DNA from: Candidatus Accumulibacter phosphatis
Lineage (GTDB): Bacteria > Pseudomonadota > Gammaproteobacteria > Burkholderiales > Rhodocyclaceae
Assembly (NCBI RefSeq): GCF_012939955.1
Contig: NZ_SPMY01000033.1
Span: forward strand, 1-64,000
Length of the DNA stretch: 64,000 nt
Direction of reading: 5' to 3'
Position numbers and translations under genes: made by a program. Within the stretch, counting starts at the first letter, position 1. Each line of letters starts with the position of its first letter. Below the pieces are notes generated by a model. The model saw nothing but the letters and a program-made list of their open reading frames with translations. It searched no databases and was not told where the DNA came from. Positions 27,202 through 36,644 of the stretch are shown here, piece after piece.

Positions 27202-28101
27202 ATGCAAGGCGTTCTGCTGCTGCTTCCCGATTTCGGCCTGATCCTGCTCGGCTGGGCTCTCTACCGGCTGGTCGATTTCGGTGAGCACTTCTGGAGTGGC
27301 CTGGAAAAGCTGGTCTATTTCGTTCTCTTTCCGGCCCTGCTGTTCAAGGCCCTGGCCAGCACCCACATCGACTTCGCCACCGCCGCACCGCTGTTCGCCA
27401 GCGGCGCCGCAGCGCTCGGCTGCGGGGTGCTTTTCGGCCTCTGCGCAGCGCCGCTGTTCAAGGGCAACAAGACGCTTTTCGCCTCGCGCTTCCAGTGCGC
27501 CTTCCGCTTCAACTCCTACCTCGGACTGGCGGTCATCGGCAAGCTGCACGGTGCCCCGGGGATCGCCGCGATGGGCATCCTGATCGGCGCAATGGTGCCA
27601 CTGGCCAACCTCGCGTCGGTGTGGATGCTGGCCCGGCACGGCAATCTCGGGCTGCTCCGCGAAATGGTCCGCAATCCGCTGATCCTGGCCACGCTGGCCG
27701 GTTTTGCTTTCAGCGCCAGCGGCCTGACGCTGCCCGCCGCCGCCGGCCAGTTGCTGGGCCGTCTCGGCGAAGCGGCGATCGCCCTCGGCCTGCTGGCCGT
27801 CGGCGCGGCCTTGAAGTTGCGCGGCACTTCCGGATCGCATGCCGCTTCGTGCTACCTGCTGGCGGTCAAGCTCCTGGCCGTGCCGGCGGCAGGCCTGCTG
27901 GCGGCCAGCAGCCTGGGCCTGAGTGGGGTGTACTTCGATACGGTGATCGTTTTCGGCGCCCTGCCAACCGCAACCTCAGCCTATATTCTGGCGGTACGCA
28001 TGGGCGGCGACGGCCCGGGCGTCGCCTGGCTGGTTTCGGCGAACACCCTGGTGGCGATGCTCACCTTGCCGCTGTGGCTGACCATTGCCTTGCGTTACTG
28101 A
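27202..28101 (+). CDS. AEC (auxin efflux carrier) family transporter
   Basis: A 299-residue permease with ten predicted membrane segments in two halves. FPALLFKALAST and FRFNSYLGLAV in the first half and VIVFGALPTATSAYILAVRMGGD near the end are characteristic of bacterial AEC proteins such as malonate and malate carriers. It follows the CoA-transferase gene closely on the same strand, so substrate could be the same dicarboxylate, but this is inference. Confidence 0.88.
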   Translation: MQGVLLLLPDFGLILLGWALYRLVDFGEHFWSGLEKLVYFVLFPALLFKALASTHIDFATAAPLFASGAAALGCGVLFGLCAAPLFKGNKTLFASRFQCAFRFNSYLGLAVIGKLHGAPGIAAMGILIGAMVPLANLASVWMLARHGNLGLLREMVRNPLILATLAGFAFSASGLTLPAAAGQLLGRLGEAAIALGLLAVGAALKLRGTSGSHAASCYLLAVKLLAVPAAGLLAASSLGLSGVYFDTVIVFGALPTATSAYILAVRMGGDGPGVAWLVSANTLVAMLTLPLWLTIALRY

Positions 28102-28142
28102 GCAAGCCCCGGCCAGTAGCAGCGCCTTTCGCCACCGATTCA

Positions 28143-28970
28143 TCATTCCTCGCTGGCGGCGGCTGGCCGGATGACGACCACGGCCACCGAAATGTTGTCG
28201 CTACCATCACGCACGCAGGCCAGATCGACCAAGCGCTGACTGGCTTCTTGCGGTTCCAGGGAGGCGACAAGCTCGGCGATTTCAGCGGGCTCGACTGAAG
28301 CGTGCAAGCCGTCCGAGCAAAGGACGAAGGCGTCGCCGATCTGCGGAGCAGCGCAGTTCTGGGTGGCAATCTGCAGGCCCGAATAGGTGCCGAGGGAGCG
28401 CATGAGGACGTTGCGCATCGGGTAATCGCGGGCCTCTTCCGCGCTGAGCACGTGGTTCTTCACCATTTGTTGGACCAGGGTGTGGTCTTCGGTCAGTTGC
28501 CGACAGCGGCCATTGGCGCAGTGGTAGAGGCGACTATCGCCCACATGCGCGAAGAACACCCTGTTGTCCACGACGACCAGCACGGTTGCCGTCGTCCCCA
28601 TCCCCTCGAGCGATGGATCCGCGAGGCCGGCCCTGCAAATCGCGTGATTCGCTTCGAGCATTGCCCGTTCCAGGGCCTGCAAGCGATCCTCGCCCGGCAG
28701 CGCAGAAAAATAGCCGCGGCAAATGGTTTCCACTGCCAGCGTGCTCGCCACCTCTCCTCCCCGGTGTCCGCCCATGCCATCGGCGACCACCGCCAGCACG
28801 CCCAGACGTCGGCGCAGCACAAGGTCATCCGGGCAAACAAAGCTCAGAGCATCCTCGTTGTTGCAGCGCACGCGGCCCACGTCAGTGGCCATGCCGGCAC
28901 ACACCGTATATACGCTCGGGACTTCGGAGATCGATCCGCTCACAGCTGCCTTGGCAGACATCGTGGCCAC
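28143..28970 (-). CDS. PP2C-type Ser/Thr protein phosphatase
   Basis: A 275-residue metal-dependent phosphatase (PPM family). Metal-binding Asp residues lie in NEDA, VVADGMGGHRGGE, LCSDGLHASV and GSDNISVAVV, and VGDSRLYH is conserved. It would remove phosphate from Ser/Thr of proteins marked by a Hanks-type kinase. A kinase of this class occurs in the window at 50204 but is not adjacent. The gene is convergent with the AEC transporter (41 bases apart). The first 20 residues are not conserved and the actual start could be slightly downstream. Confidence 0.92.
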   Translation of the reverse strand: MATMSAKAAVSGSISEVPSVYTVCAGMATDVGRVRCNNEDALSFVCPDDLVLRRRLGVLAVVADGMGGHRGGEVASTLAVETICRGYFSALPGEDRLQALERAMLEANHAICRAGLADPSLEGMGTTATVLVVVDNRVFFAHVGDSRLYHCANGRCRQLTEDHTLVQQMVKNHVLSAEEARDYPMRNVLMRSLGTYSGLQIATQNCAAPQIGDAFVLCSDGLHASVEPAEIAELVASLEPQEASQRLVDLACVRDGSDNISVAVVVIRPAAASEE

Positions 28971-29124
28971 GCCCGAAAAACGCCAGCGGGTTCGCCAACA
29001 GTAAGCAGCGCGGCGGCCTGCCCAGCTTGCTGCGACTCGCGCGTCAGAATAACTCGTGCCAACAAGGGCGGCTCCTTTTCGAAGAAGCTCTCATTGTGCC
29101 ATGCTGCCCACTCATTTCGCGCCT

Positions 29125-29451
29125 TCAACCCTGCGCTCGGTGGAACGTGGTCGCGGCGGCGCGGGCATCGGCTGGCAACGGCCGTCCACGCACCGTTCGT
29201 AGCTGCCCGCATACGGCGAGTGCGACAGCAAGACCTGTGGCAGCGGCGGCAATGGCGCTGGTGATGATGTAGTTGGGGATGATCGGAATGCCCATGCCGC
29301 GGATCAGGCAGACCAGCATGGTCAGCAGCAGCGACAGGAAGAGGCTGGTTTCGCCGACCGTAAGAATGAAACCGGCGAAGCTGGAGGCGGCGCCGGTCAG
29401 CGTCAGGATGCCGATGATGACAACGACGATGCTGCAGGCAACTACACGCAA
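29125..29451 (-). pseudogene. TRAP transporter fused-permease fragment
   Basis: About 70 residues (RVVACSIVVVIIGILTLTG...LFLSLLLTMLVCLIRGMGIPIIPNYIITS) match an internal segment of fused DctQM-type TRAP permeases, whose usual motif is LGMGLPTTANYI. Everything on both sides of that segment is missing, and the frame then runs into unrelated Arg-rich residues. It directly follows the stop codon of the damaged CoA-transferase gene, so one deletion probably joined the two remnants. Confidence 0.7.
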
Positions 29452-30413
29452 CTACACAATCCCCGCCTTCCGAAGCGCCGCAATCTGGGCATCGCTGTGC
29501 TGACGCGCGCCGCGTTGCTCGCGAAGCGCTCGTCGCCGGCCCATTCGGAACGTCCGGCGACCGTGCAGAAGCGTGCGAACTGGCCGTCGTTGCCGATTGC
29601 CAGGATCATGTCGCCGTCGGCGGTTGGGAAATCCTGATAGTGGACGATGTTCGGGCGGGCATTGCCCATGCGCTTCGGCGCCGTCCCGGAAACCAGATAG
29701 TTCATGGCCTGATTGGCCAGGCAGGCAATCTGAACATCGAGCAGCGCAAGGTCGATGTGCTGGCCGTCAGCGCTGCGATAACCATCCCGGTCGCGATGCG
29801 CCAGCGCAGCGAGAATGGCGTTGCCGGCGTCGAGACCGGTGGGAATGTCGGTCAGGGCGAGACCGACTTTCTGCGGGCCGGCGCCGGGCTCGCCGTCCGC
29901 CGTTCCGGTGACACTCATCAGGCCAGCCATGCCCTGAATCAGGAAGTCGTAGCCGGCGCGGGCCGCGTACGGCCCGTGCTGTCCAAAGCCGGTGATCGAG
30001 CAATAAGCGAGTTTGGGGTTGAGCGTACGCATGCTGTGCTGCTGGAGGCTGTAGGCGGCCAGGCCACCGCCCTTGAAGTTCTCGATCAGCACGTCGGCGT
30101 CGCGCGCCAATTGGCGAACGATCTCCTGCCCCTCGGGTCGGGTGGTGTCGACTGTCAGCGAGCGCTTGTTGCGGTTGGTGCACAGCAAACAGGCGGCCTC
30201 GCGCGTCGCCTGGCCATCGCCGTCGGCCAGCCACGGCGGCCCCCAGCCGCGCGTGTCGTCGCCACAACCGGGCCGCTCGACCTTGATCGCCTCGGCGCCG
30301 AGGTCGACCAGCAGCTGCCTGGCCCAGGGGCCGGCGAGAACGCGTCACAGGTCGAGCACGCGTAGATGCGCCAGCGCGCCGCCGCTTTTCGCCTCGCTCG
30401 CGGCAGAACTCAT
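29452..30413 (-). pseudogene. Broken CaiB-type CoA-transferase downstream of glutaryl-CoA dehydrogenase
   Basis: The N-terminus (MSSAASEAKSGGALAHLRVLDL) meets an in-frame TGA at 30345-30347 where the family has Ser or Thr before RVLAGPWA. The frame then continues as a good class III CoA-transferase (KVERPG.GDDTR, CTNRNKRSLTVD, SITGFGQHGPY, ALTDIPTGLDAGNAI with the catalytic Asp region). After ASNAARV about 130 codons are deleted with a frame change; the true C-terminus SDAQIAALRKAGIV then a stop is still readable at 29452-29500. Two independent lesions make this a clear pseudogene. It would have made glutaryl-CoA for the dehydrogenase, as judged by the common gcdH-caiB pairing. Confidence 0.85.
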
Positions 30414-30421
30414 CGGCGGCT

Positions 30422-31606
30422 TCAGAAGGCAGCAATGCCGGTCTGCGCACGCCCGAGGATCAGGGCGTGCACGTCGTGCGTGCCTTCGTAGGTATTGACC
30501 ACTTCGAGGTTGACCATATGCCGAATGACGCCGAATTCGTCCGAGATCCCGTTGCCACCGAGCATGTCGCGCGCGCTGCGGGCGATATCGAGAGACTTGC
30601 CGCAGGAATTGCGTTTCATCATTGAAGTGATGTCCGGCGTCGCCGTGCCTTCGTCTTTCATGCGCCCGAGGCGCAGGCAGCCCTGCAGGGCGAGGGTGAT
30701 TTCGGTCTGCATGTCGGCCAGCTTCTTCTGGATCAACTGATTGGCAGCCAGCGGACGACCAAACTGCTGGCGATCGAGGGTGTACTGGCGCGCCGTGTGC
30801 CAGCAGAACTCAGCGGCACCGAGCACTCCCCAGGAAATCCCGTAACGCGCCGAATCGAGGCAGGTAAACGGCCCCTTCAGACCACGGATGTCGGGGAAAG
30901 CATCCTCCTCGGGGACGAAGACCTCATCCATGACGATTTCGCCGGTGATCGAGGTCCGCAAGCCGACTTTGCCGCGGATAGCCGGCGCCGACAGGCCTTT
31001 CATTCCCTTGTCGAGGATGAAGCCGCGAATCGCGCCGACATCGTCCTTGGCCCAGACGATGAAGACATCGGCGATCGGCGAGTTGGTGATCCACATTTTG
31101 CTACCCGACAGTCGGTAGCCACCGTCAACCGCGCACGCCCGGCTGGTCATGCCACCAGGATCGGAACCGTGGTTGGGTTCGGTGAGGCCGAAGCAGCCGA
31201 TCAATTCGCCGCTCGCCAGGCGCGGCAGGTACTTGCTTTTCTGCGCCTCGGTGCCAAAAGCGTGCAGCGGAACCATCACCAGGGACGACTGCACGCTCAT
31301 CATCGAGCGATAACCCGAATCGACGCGCTCGACCTCGCGGGCCAGCAGACCATAGCTGACGTAGTTGAGGCCAGCGCCACCGTACTCGCTCGGGATCGTC
31401 GCGCCGAGCAGACCCATCTCGCCCATTTCGCGGAAGACCGCCAGATCGGTGCGCTCGTGGCGAAACGCATCCTGCACCCGTGGCAGCAGGCGGCCCTGAC
31501 AGTAGTCGCGCGCGGCATCGCGCAGCATGCGCTCCTCCTCGCTCAACTGCGCTTCGAGAAGCAGCGGGTCCTCCCAGCAAAAGCGGGCTTTCGATGTCTT
31601 GGCCAT
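30422..31606 (-). CDS. gcdH: Glutaryl-CoA dehydrogenase
   Basis: A 394-residue FAD enzyme that oxidises and decarboxylates glutaryl-CoA to crotonyl-CoA in lysine, tryptophan and benzoyl-CoA breakdown. The start at 31606 (MAKTSKARF) has AAGGAGAT upstream. GCDH-type features are [51 protein letters not shown] and the catalytic Glu in [17 protein letters not shown]. Eight bases separate it from the damaged CoA-transferase, which once formed its operon partner. It is intact despite the decay next to it. Confidence 0.93.
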   Translation of the reverse strand: MAKTSKARFCWEDPLLLEAQLSEEERMLRDAARDYCQGRLLPRVQDAFRHERTDLAVFREMGEMGLLGATIPSEYGGAGLNYVSYGLLAREVERVDSGYRSMMSVQSSLVMVPLHAFGTEAQKSKYLPRLASGELIGCFGLTEPNHGSDPGGMTSRACAVDGGYRLSGSKMWITNSPIADVFIVWAKDDVGAIRGFILDKGMKGLSAPAIRGKVGLRTSITGEIVMDEVFVPEEDAFPDIRGLKGPFTCLDSARYGISWGVLGAAEFCWHTARQYTLDRQQFGRPLAANQLIQKKLADMQTEITLALQGCLRLGRMKDEGTATPDITSMMKRNSCGKSLDIARSARDMLGGNGISDEFGVIRHMVNLEVVNTYEGTHDVHALILGRAQTGIAAF

Positions 31607-31780
31607 CAAGATCTCCTTGTGCATTGTTGAGACGGCTTGTCGCTTGCTGCCACCTGCCTGCCATTGTTTCGCGAGGGTAGGGAGCGGTTGACGACAACAG
31701 GGGGCGAGCACCCTTCGCCGCATGCTGTCAGGCAAGGCTTTGCCGAAAGCGAGCGCTGCCGAGCCGCGAGCGACCGGGAC

Positions 31781-32314
31781 TCAGGAGGCGCTTCGGCGAC
31801 GATGCCAGGCCTTGATCAGGTATAGCCGCCAAATCGCCCGCGTCGCCAGGTAACCGAACACCGAGAGCACGCTGGCCAGTGCCAGGAGGCCCAGGCCGAG
31901 GGGCTTGGCGACGACCAGCATCCATCCCTGCATGGCCTCGGTCCAGGCGGCAAAGGCAGTGATGCTGAACTCCGGCGGTGCAATGAAGCCCGCGCTGTCG
32001 CCGGTCAACAGCCGCCCAAGCTGATACGCCACCAGGTACAGCGGCACGATGGTAAAGGGATTGGTGTACAGGGTGACGAGAAGAGCGAGCGGCAGGTTGA
32101 TGCGAAACTTCACTGCGGCGAGCGCCGCGCCGATCATTTGCAGTGGACCGGGAATCAAGCCGCAGAACAGGCCGGTGGCCACCGCACCGGCCGCCGAGTG
32201 GCGATTCAGGTGCCATAGCCGCGGATGCAGCAGGGATGACTGGAAGGGACGCAGCCAGGGGTTGCTGCGGATCGTTTCCTGATCGGGAAGATATTTCTTG
32301 AGATAGCGACGCAT
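31781..32314 (-). CDS. DUF2062 membrane protein
   Basis: A 177-residue protein with three to four membrane segments. GLFCGLIPGPLQMIGAALAA and LYTNPFTIVPLYLVAYQLGRLL are the two signature blocks of DUF2062. Start at 32314 (MRRYLKKYLPDQETI) is the normal N-terminus. The open frame upstream of it crosses a simple repeat and is not counted. The family is widespread in proteobacteria and uncharacterised. Confidence 0.87.
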   Translation of the reverse strand: MRRYLKKYLPDQETIRSNPWLRPFQSSLLHPRLWHLNRHSAAGAVATGLFCGLIPGPLQMIGAALAAVKFRINLPLALLVTLYTNPFTIVPLYLVAYQLGRLLTGDSAGFIAPPEFSITAFAAWTEAMQGWMLVVAKPLGLGLLALASVLSVFGYLATRAIWRLYLIKAWHRRRSAS

Positions 32315-32611
32315 GTGCCCATTATCCGCGATTACTGCTCTTCGCAGCAGACGCTGCCGGGGGCCAACGGCCGCACGCGGATCCAGGTCTTGAGCGGCTT
32401 GTTCTCGGTCTTTTCTCGTCCCTTTCTCGTCCCTTTCTCGTCCCTTTCTCGTCCTTTTCCCGCTCTTTTCCCAGCGCTCTTGCCAGCCTCCCCGCTTTGG
32501 CGTCGCTCCTATGCCCCGCGTACGGGAATTGCCGGCCCATATCAAAGACAGCCCGGGGCCGCTGTCCCAAGATCCGATCTCCCAATCACCTTGTTACTTA
32601 CGGAGACCGCC
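32315..32611. other. Gap with short tandem repeat
   Basis: About 300 bases between divergent genes. It contains roughly four copies of the 11-base unit TCTCGTCCCTT at 32414-32458, followed by decayed copies. Open frames that cross it have low-complexity Arg/Lys/Glu sequence and are not convincing. Promoters for the flanking genes are presumably here. Confidence 0.5.
32412..32458. repeat. 11-base tandem repeat (TCTCGTCCCTT)n
   Basis: About four consecutive near-perfect units, then degenerate ones. The number of units could vary between strains by slippage. Confidence 0.8.
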
Positions 32612-32869
32612 ATGCATGCTTGCGATCAGCCCACTCAGGAAGCCATTTATCCCTTCGACGCACGCGGCGTCGCCAAGCGTTTTCGCCACGCGGCGATCTT
32701 TGGCGCACTCGATGCCTTGATTGCCGGAGAAACGATGCGCTTCTGCAACGACCACGATCCGCTGCCGCTGCTGGCGCAGTTGCAGGCCCGCTTCGGCGAT
32801 GCCCTGCAAATCAAGTACGTGCAGCGCGAAGCCGGCGCCATCGTCATCGACTTCACCAGAATGGCTTGA
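32612..32869 (+). CDS. DUF2249 domain protein
   Basis: An 85-residue protein. The conserved core is FDARGVAKRFRHAAIFGALDAL..GETMRFCNDHDPLPLLAQL, with FVNDHDP-type residues near the middle and YVQREAGAIVIDF at the end. The family often lies beside nitric-oxide or denitrification genes. Start at 32612 has GGAGA eight bases upstream. The membrane protein at 32942 follows on the same strand after 72 bases. Confidence 0.83.
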   Translation: MHACDQPTQEAIYPFDARGVAKRFRHAAIFGALDALIAGETMRFCNDHDPLPLLAQLQARFGDALQIKYVQREAGAIVIDFTRMA

Positions 32870-32941
32870 CGGCAAGCCGCCGCAGCCGAGGTCCGCACGA
32901 CAGCTGGCCGGCGCAGAAAAGACAGGCGAGGGTGTGAAGCG

Positions 32942-34072
32942 GTGCTGATCTACCTGGGCTTTTCTGCGGTCGCGGTTTTTCTTGCGGCGCTGGCGCTGCT
33001 GCATTCCGGCGGCGTGTCGATCGCCGCAGCAGCACACCTGATCTTCGCGGTCGGCATCGTGCCGCTGATGTTTGCCGCCATCAGCCATTTCGTCCCCGTC
33101 CTGACGCGCAGCCGCGCAGCACCGCGCAGCATTCTGCTGCTGCCGCTGCTGCTGCAGGTGGCCGGCGCACTGACCTTTCTCGCCTTCCGGGGAACGCTAC
33201 CGGAGAGTGCTTTGTACACCGCAGCCAGCGGCACTCTTCTGATCGCACTGCTCTTTGCCAGCTGGGTGATCCGGCGTGCGAGAGCAACGCTGGGAAGACC
33301 GCACCCCGGCTGGCAGTGGTACCTGCTGGCCATCGTCTTCCTGGCAGCAGCGCTGCTGCTGATCCCGGCGATGGGTTGGTGGCCGCAAGAACGACCGCAA
33401 CTGCGCCTGCTGCATCTGCATCTGAACACGCTCGGATTCATCGGTTTGACGGCGCTGGGAAGCTTGCAGGTCCTCTTGCCGACGGCCTTGCGAACGCCGG
33501 ATCCCGGCGCCGCGCAACGGCTGCGTCGGCAGCTACCGTTCGCCGTTGGCGGGGTGCTGGCTATTGCGCTCGGCGCCGCTTTCTGGCCACCGCTGTCGCT
33601 TGCGGGTGCGCTTGTGTTGCTGCTCGTCACCTTACAGATCGGGCGCGCCTGCCTGACTCGTCATGGCTGGCAGGGGCTGAGCACCGACGGCGCGGCGGCA
33701 AGCCTCTTCGCGGCCCTGGCCGGCTTTGCGCTGCTGCTGATCTTCGGCGGCGCACATGCCTTTGCAGTGCTCAGCGGTCGTGACGCCGTGCCGGCGTTTG
33801 TCGTCGCTTTCCTGCTGCCGCTGGTCAGCGGCGCCCTGTCCGAACTGTTGCCGGTCTGGTACTGCCCCGGCAGGCGCACGCCAGCGCGTGACCGGATGCA
33901 CGCCGAACTACGTCGCGGCGGCGCCCTGCGCGCCCTCCTGTTCCTCGCTGGCGGCATCCTGCTGGCACTGGGAATGAGCGACGGGCTTTGGGTCGCAGCG
34001 GTGGCGATGCTGTCCTTCACGATCGGCCTGCTGCGCTCGCTGGCCACCGCCCGGGCCAAAAACCAGGGCTGA
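32942..34072 (+). CDS. Polytopic membrane protein with paired His motifs (oxidase-I/NnrS-like)
   Basis: A 376-residue protein with about twelve hydrophobic segments and a GTG start. Two related blocks stand out: AHLIFAVGIVPLMFAAISHFVPVL near residue 32 and LLHLHLNTLGFIGLTALGSLQVLLP near residue 155. Each puts His at a helix start and ends in a Leu/Val-Pro, as in haem-copper oxidase subunit I-like and NnrS-like proteins. GAHAF further on is another possible ligand. The DUF2249 gene directly upstream supports a link to nitrogen oxides or respiration. The exact family is not certain, and no copper-site or proton-channel motif can be named. Confidence 0.6.
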   Translation: MLIYLGFSAVAVFLAALALLHSGGVSIAAAAHLIFAVGIVPLMFAAISHFVPVLTRSRAAPRSILLLPLLLQVAGALTFLAFRGTLPESALYTAASGTLLIALLFASWVIRRARATLGRPHPGWQWYLLAIVFLAAALLLIPAMGWWPQERPQLRLLHLHLNTLGFIGLTALGSLQVLLPTALRTPDPGAAQRLRRQLPFAVGGVLAIALGAAFWPPLSLAGALVLLLVTLQIGRACLTRHGWQGLSTDGAAASLFAALAGFALLLIFGGAHAFAVLSGRDAVPAFVVAFLLPLVSGALSELLPVWYCPGRRTPARDRMHAELRRGGALRALLFLAGGILLALGMSDGLWVAAVAMLSFTIGLLRSLATARAKNQG

Positions 34073-34081
34073 GAAGGACCT

Positions 34082-34096
34082 ATTTATCATTGATAA
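34082..34096. promoter_or_regulatory. Palindrome TTTATCA-T-TGATAAA
   Basis: A perfect 15-base inverted repeat in an unusually A/T-rich stretch 107 bases before the diguanylate cyclase start. It could be an operator or part of an A/T-rich promoter; it does not fit the FNR box spacing. Confidence 0.35.
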
Positions 34097-34202
34097 ACAA
34101 TTTATTACGAGATATCCGAGAAAAAAGTCTCAAGATCCGCGAGAGCTATCCGTATCTGCAATCATGGCCGACGCACAGCGGCCCCCAGACGGAGGCAACA
34201 AG

Positions 34203-34940
34203 ATGCTCAAGCACAACCAGCTTTCCCTTCTACAGTCATCGCGGCACGCGTCACGCCGGCCGCAGCGGCTGCCGGATCTCGCCAATATGCCTTTGCCGCT
34301 GCACGGCCACGGCGCTCTGCCGACGGCCACCGGCCGCGTCCATCACCCGCACATTCGGCGTATCAAGCCTCCCGTAGCGGCGAAAAGTGCGCTCGAACTG
34401 CTGGTCGCCGAAACGCGTATCGCGGAACTCGAGAGCGCCTTGAGCGAAGCCCTGCAGGCGGCATTTACCGACGCCCTGACCGGCGCGCTCAACCGGCGCG
34501 GCTTTGACGAAGCGTATCAGCGCGAACTGGCGCGCTCACGTCGCAACGGCAGCCAACTGGCCATTGCCCTGATCGATGTCGACGATTTCAAACGCCTCAA
34601 CGACACCCTCGGCCACCAGATGGGCGATGAAGCGCTGGTGCATCTGGTAAAGAGCTTGCGCGCAGCGCTGCGTCCATCGGACATCCTGTGCCGTTTCGGT
34701 GGTGAAGAGTTTGTGCTGCTGCTTCCCGAGACCGCGCTCGACGAGGCGGTCGCGGCGATTTCACGCTTCCAGCGTCAGTTCGCCGCCAACGCCATGCCGG
34801 GCTGTGAGCTTGCCGTGACCTTCAGCGCCGGCGTCGTCGCCAAGCAAACCAGCGAATCCGTCGAAGACACGATTCTCCGTGCCGACGCGGCTACCTACGC
34901 TGCCAAACGTGCGGGCAAGAACTGCGTCGTTAGCGGCTGA
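34203..34940 (+). CDS. Diguanylate cyclase (GGDEF)
   Basis: A 245-residue protein that would make cyclic di-GMP. The start at 34203 is chosen because GGAGG lies seven bases upstream; an ATG at 34164 has no such site. Residues about 1-85 are a basic, His- and Pro-rich region with no recognised sensor, followed by a helix (ELLVAETRIAELESALSEAL) that could dimerise. The catalytic domain has DALTGALNRRGFDEAY, DVDDFKRLNDTLGHQ.GDEAL and the signature GGEEF. RPSD five residues before it forms an RxxD inhibitory site, so product inhibition is expected. No membrane segment is visible. Confidence 0.9.
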   Translation: MLKHNQLSLLQSSRHASRRPQRLPDLANMPLPLHGHGALPTATGRVHHPHIRRIKPPVAAKSALELLVAETRIAELESALSEALQAAFTDALTGALNRRGFDEAYQRELARSRRNGSQLAIALIDVDDFKRLNDTLGHQMGDEALVHLVKSLRAALRPSDILCRFGGEEFVLLLPETALDEAVAAISRFQRQFAANAMPGCELAVTFSAGVVAKQTSESVEDTILRADAATYAAKRAGKNCVVSG

Positions 34941-35058
34941 CTGGCTCACTGACTGGCTGACTGACGCCCGGCCAAGCGCCGAGACTTGCGACGCACCCGC
35001 GCCGAGGACACGGCGCGGAGCATGATAAACTGCGCGTTCGCCGGCTTTCCAGCCGCAT
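34941..35058. other. Short gap with TGACTGGC repeats
   Basis: TGACTGGC and TGACTGAC units recur at about 34938-34966, right after the cyclase stop. Further on there is a GATAAACTG motif before repeat copy D that could be a -10 region. No gene. Confidence 0.4.
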
Positions 35059-35137
35059 TCCCTCTTCCCCAGGCCCTTCTCCCGCAGGGGAAGAAGGGAG
35101 CTTCGTGAGTCGCTTGCGCGACTGTCACATTAATGGT
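35059..35137 (+). repeat. Composite interspersed repeat, copy D
   Basis: Forward-oriented partial copy: CCCTTCTCCCGCAGGGG-AAGAAGGGAG, then CGTGAGTCGCTTGCGCGACTGTCACATTAATGG. It ends eight bases before the thrC start codon, so thrC must be expressed from, or across, the repeat. Confidence 0.85.
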
Positions 35138-35144
35138 CCTCCAC

Positions 35145-36632
35145 ATGCGCTATCTCTCGACTCGCGGCCAGAACCTCTCCAGCACAAAACTCTCGGCAGC
35201 GCCGAGCTTCACCGAGATTCTGCTCACCGGCCTGGCTCCCGACGGCGGTCTCTACCTCCCGGAGTCCTATCCACAGATCAGCAAAACCGAACTCGAATAT
35301 TGGCGCAGCTTGTCCTACGCCGATCTGGCCTACGCCGTACTCTCCCGCTTCATCGACGATATCCCGCCCGCCGATCTGAAGCCTCTGATTGCCAAGACCT
35401 ACACCGCACAGGTGTACGGCAACGGCCGCAACAGTGAGCAGGCCGCCGAGATCACGCCCCTGCGTTGGCTGGAGCGGCCCGACGAAGCCCGCGGCGAAGC
35501 GGGCCTGGCGATCCTCGAACTGTCCAATGGCCCGACGCTGGCCTTCAAGGACATCGCCATGCAACTGCTCGGCAATCTTTTTGAGTACGTGCTGGCCAAG
35601 CGTGGCGAAAAGATCAACATCCTCGGCGCGACCTCGGGCGACACCGGCTCGTCGGCCGAATATGCGATGCGCGGCAAAGAAAGGCTGCGCGTCTTCATGC
35701 TCTCACCACACCAGCGAATGAGCGCCTTTCAGCGCGCACAGATGTATTCGCTGCACGATGACAACATCCACAATATCGCCGTGCGCGGCAGCTTCGACGA
35801 TGCCCAGGATATCGTCAAGGCGGTGTCCAACGATCACGCCTTCAAAGCCCGCTACAAAATCGGCGCGGTCAACTCGATCAACTGGGCACGGGTTGCGGCA
35901 CAAATCGTGTACTACTTCAAAGGCTATTTCGCGGCCACCGGCGGCGTCGACGGCAGCAGTGATCGGCAGGTCGCTTTTGCCGTACCCTCTGGCAACTTCG
36001 GCAACATCTGCGCTGGTCACATCGCGCGCATGATGGGTCTGCCGATTGGTCGCCTGGTCCTGGCCACAAACGAGAACGATGTCCTCAACGAGTTTTTCCA
36101 TAGCGGCGTTTATCGCCCACGTGGCAGCGCCGAAACGCACGCCACATCGAGTCCGTCGATGGATATTTCGAAGGCGTCGAATTTCGAGCGCTTTGCCTTT
36201 GATCTCGTTGGCCGCGACCCCAGCGTCATTCGCAACCTGTGGAGCGCCGTTGATGCGGGCGGCAGCGTCGACCTCTCGAAGACGTCTTTTTACTCCCGGC
36301 TTTCCGACTTCGGCTTTGCCGCAGGCAGGAGTAGCCATGCCGACCGTCTGGCGACGATCCGCGACACCTTCGAGACATATGGCTTGATGATCGATACTCA
36401 CACCGCCGACGGACTCAAGGTCGCTCGCGAACTGCGCACCCCGGAAATGCCGATGGTCGTACTCGAGACGGCCTTGCCGGCCAAGTTCGAGGAAACCATC
36501 GTCGAAGCTCTCGGCCGCCGACCCGAGCGGCCTGTGGGCTTGCTGGGCATCGAAGACCTGCCGCAACGGGTCGAGGTGATCGACGTCAGTGTCGACGCGG
36601 TGAAGGGGATCATCCAGCGATACCTGGACTGA
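35145..36632 (+). CDS. thrC: Threonine synthase
   Basis: A 495-residue PLP enzyme that converts O-phosphohomoserine to threonine. The start at 35145 (MRYLSTRGQ) is the family N-terminus; an ATG at 35133 is inside the repeat. The PLP Lys is in GPTLAFKDIAMQLLGN; SGDTGSSAEYAM, VNSINWARVAAQIVYYF and FAVPSGNFGNICAGH are diagnostic of the type with the long N-terminal domain. In most relatives thrC follows hom, but here it stands alone between repeat copies D and E. A strong hairpin follows the stop. Confidence 0.96.
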   Translation: MRYLSTRGQNLSSTKLSAAPSFTEILLTGLAPDGGLYLPESYPQISKTELEYWRSLSYADLAYAVLSRFIDDIPPADLKPLIAKTYTAQVYGNGRNSEQAAEITPLRWLERPDEARGEAGLAILELSNGPTLAFKDIAMQLLGNLFEYVLAKRGEKINILGATSGDTGSSAEYAMRGKERLRVFMLSPHQRMSAFQRAQMYSLHDDNIHNIAVRGSFDDAQDIVKAVSNDHAFKARYKIGAVNSINWARVAAQIVYYFKGYFAATGGVDGSSDRQVAFAVPSGNFGNICAGHIARMMGLPIGRLVLATNENDVLNEFFHSGVYRPRGSAETHATSSPSMDISKASNFERFAFDLVGRDPSVIRNLWSAVDAGGSVDLSKTSFYSRLSDFGFAAGRSSHADRLATIRDTFETYGLMIDTHTADGLKVARELRTPEMPMVVLETALPAKFEETIVEALGRRPERPVGLLGIEDLPQRVEVIDVSVDAVKGIIQRYLD

Positions 36633-36644
36633 TTCACGGCAGTG

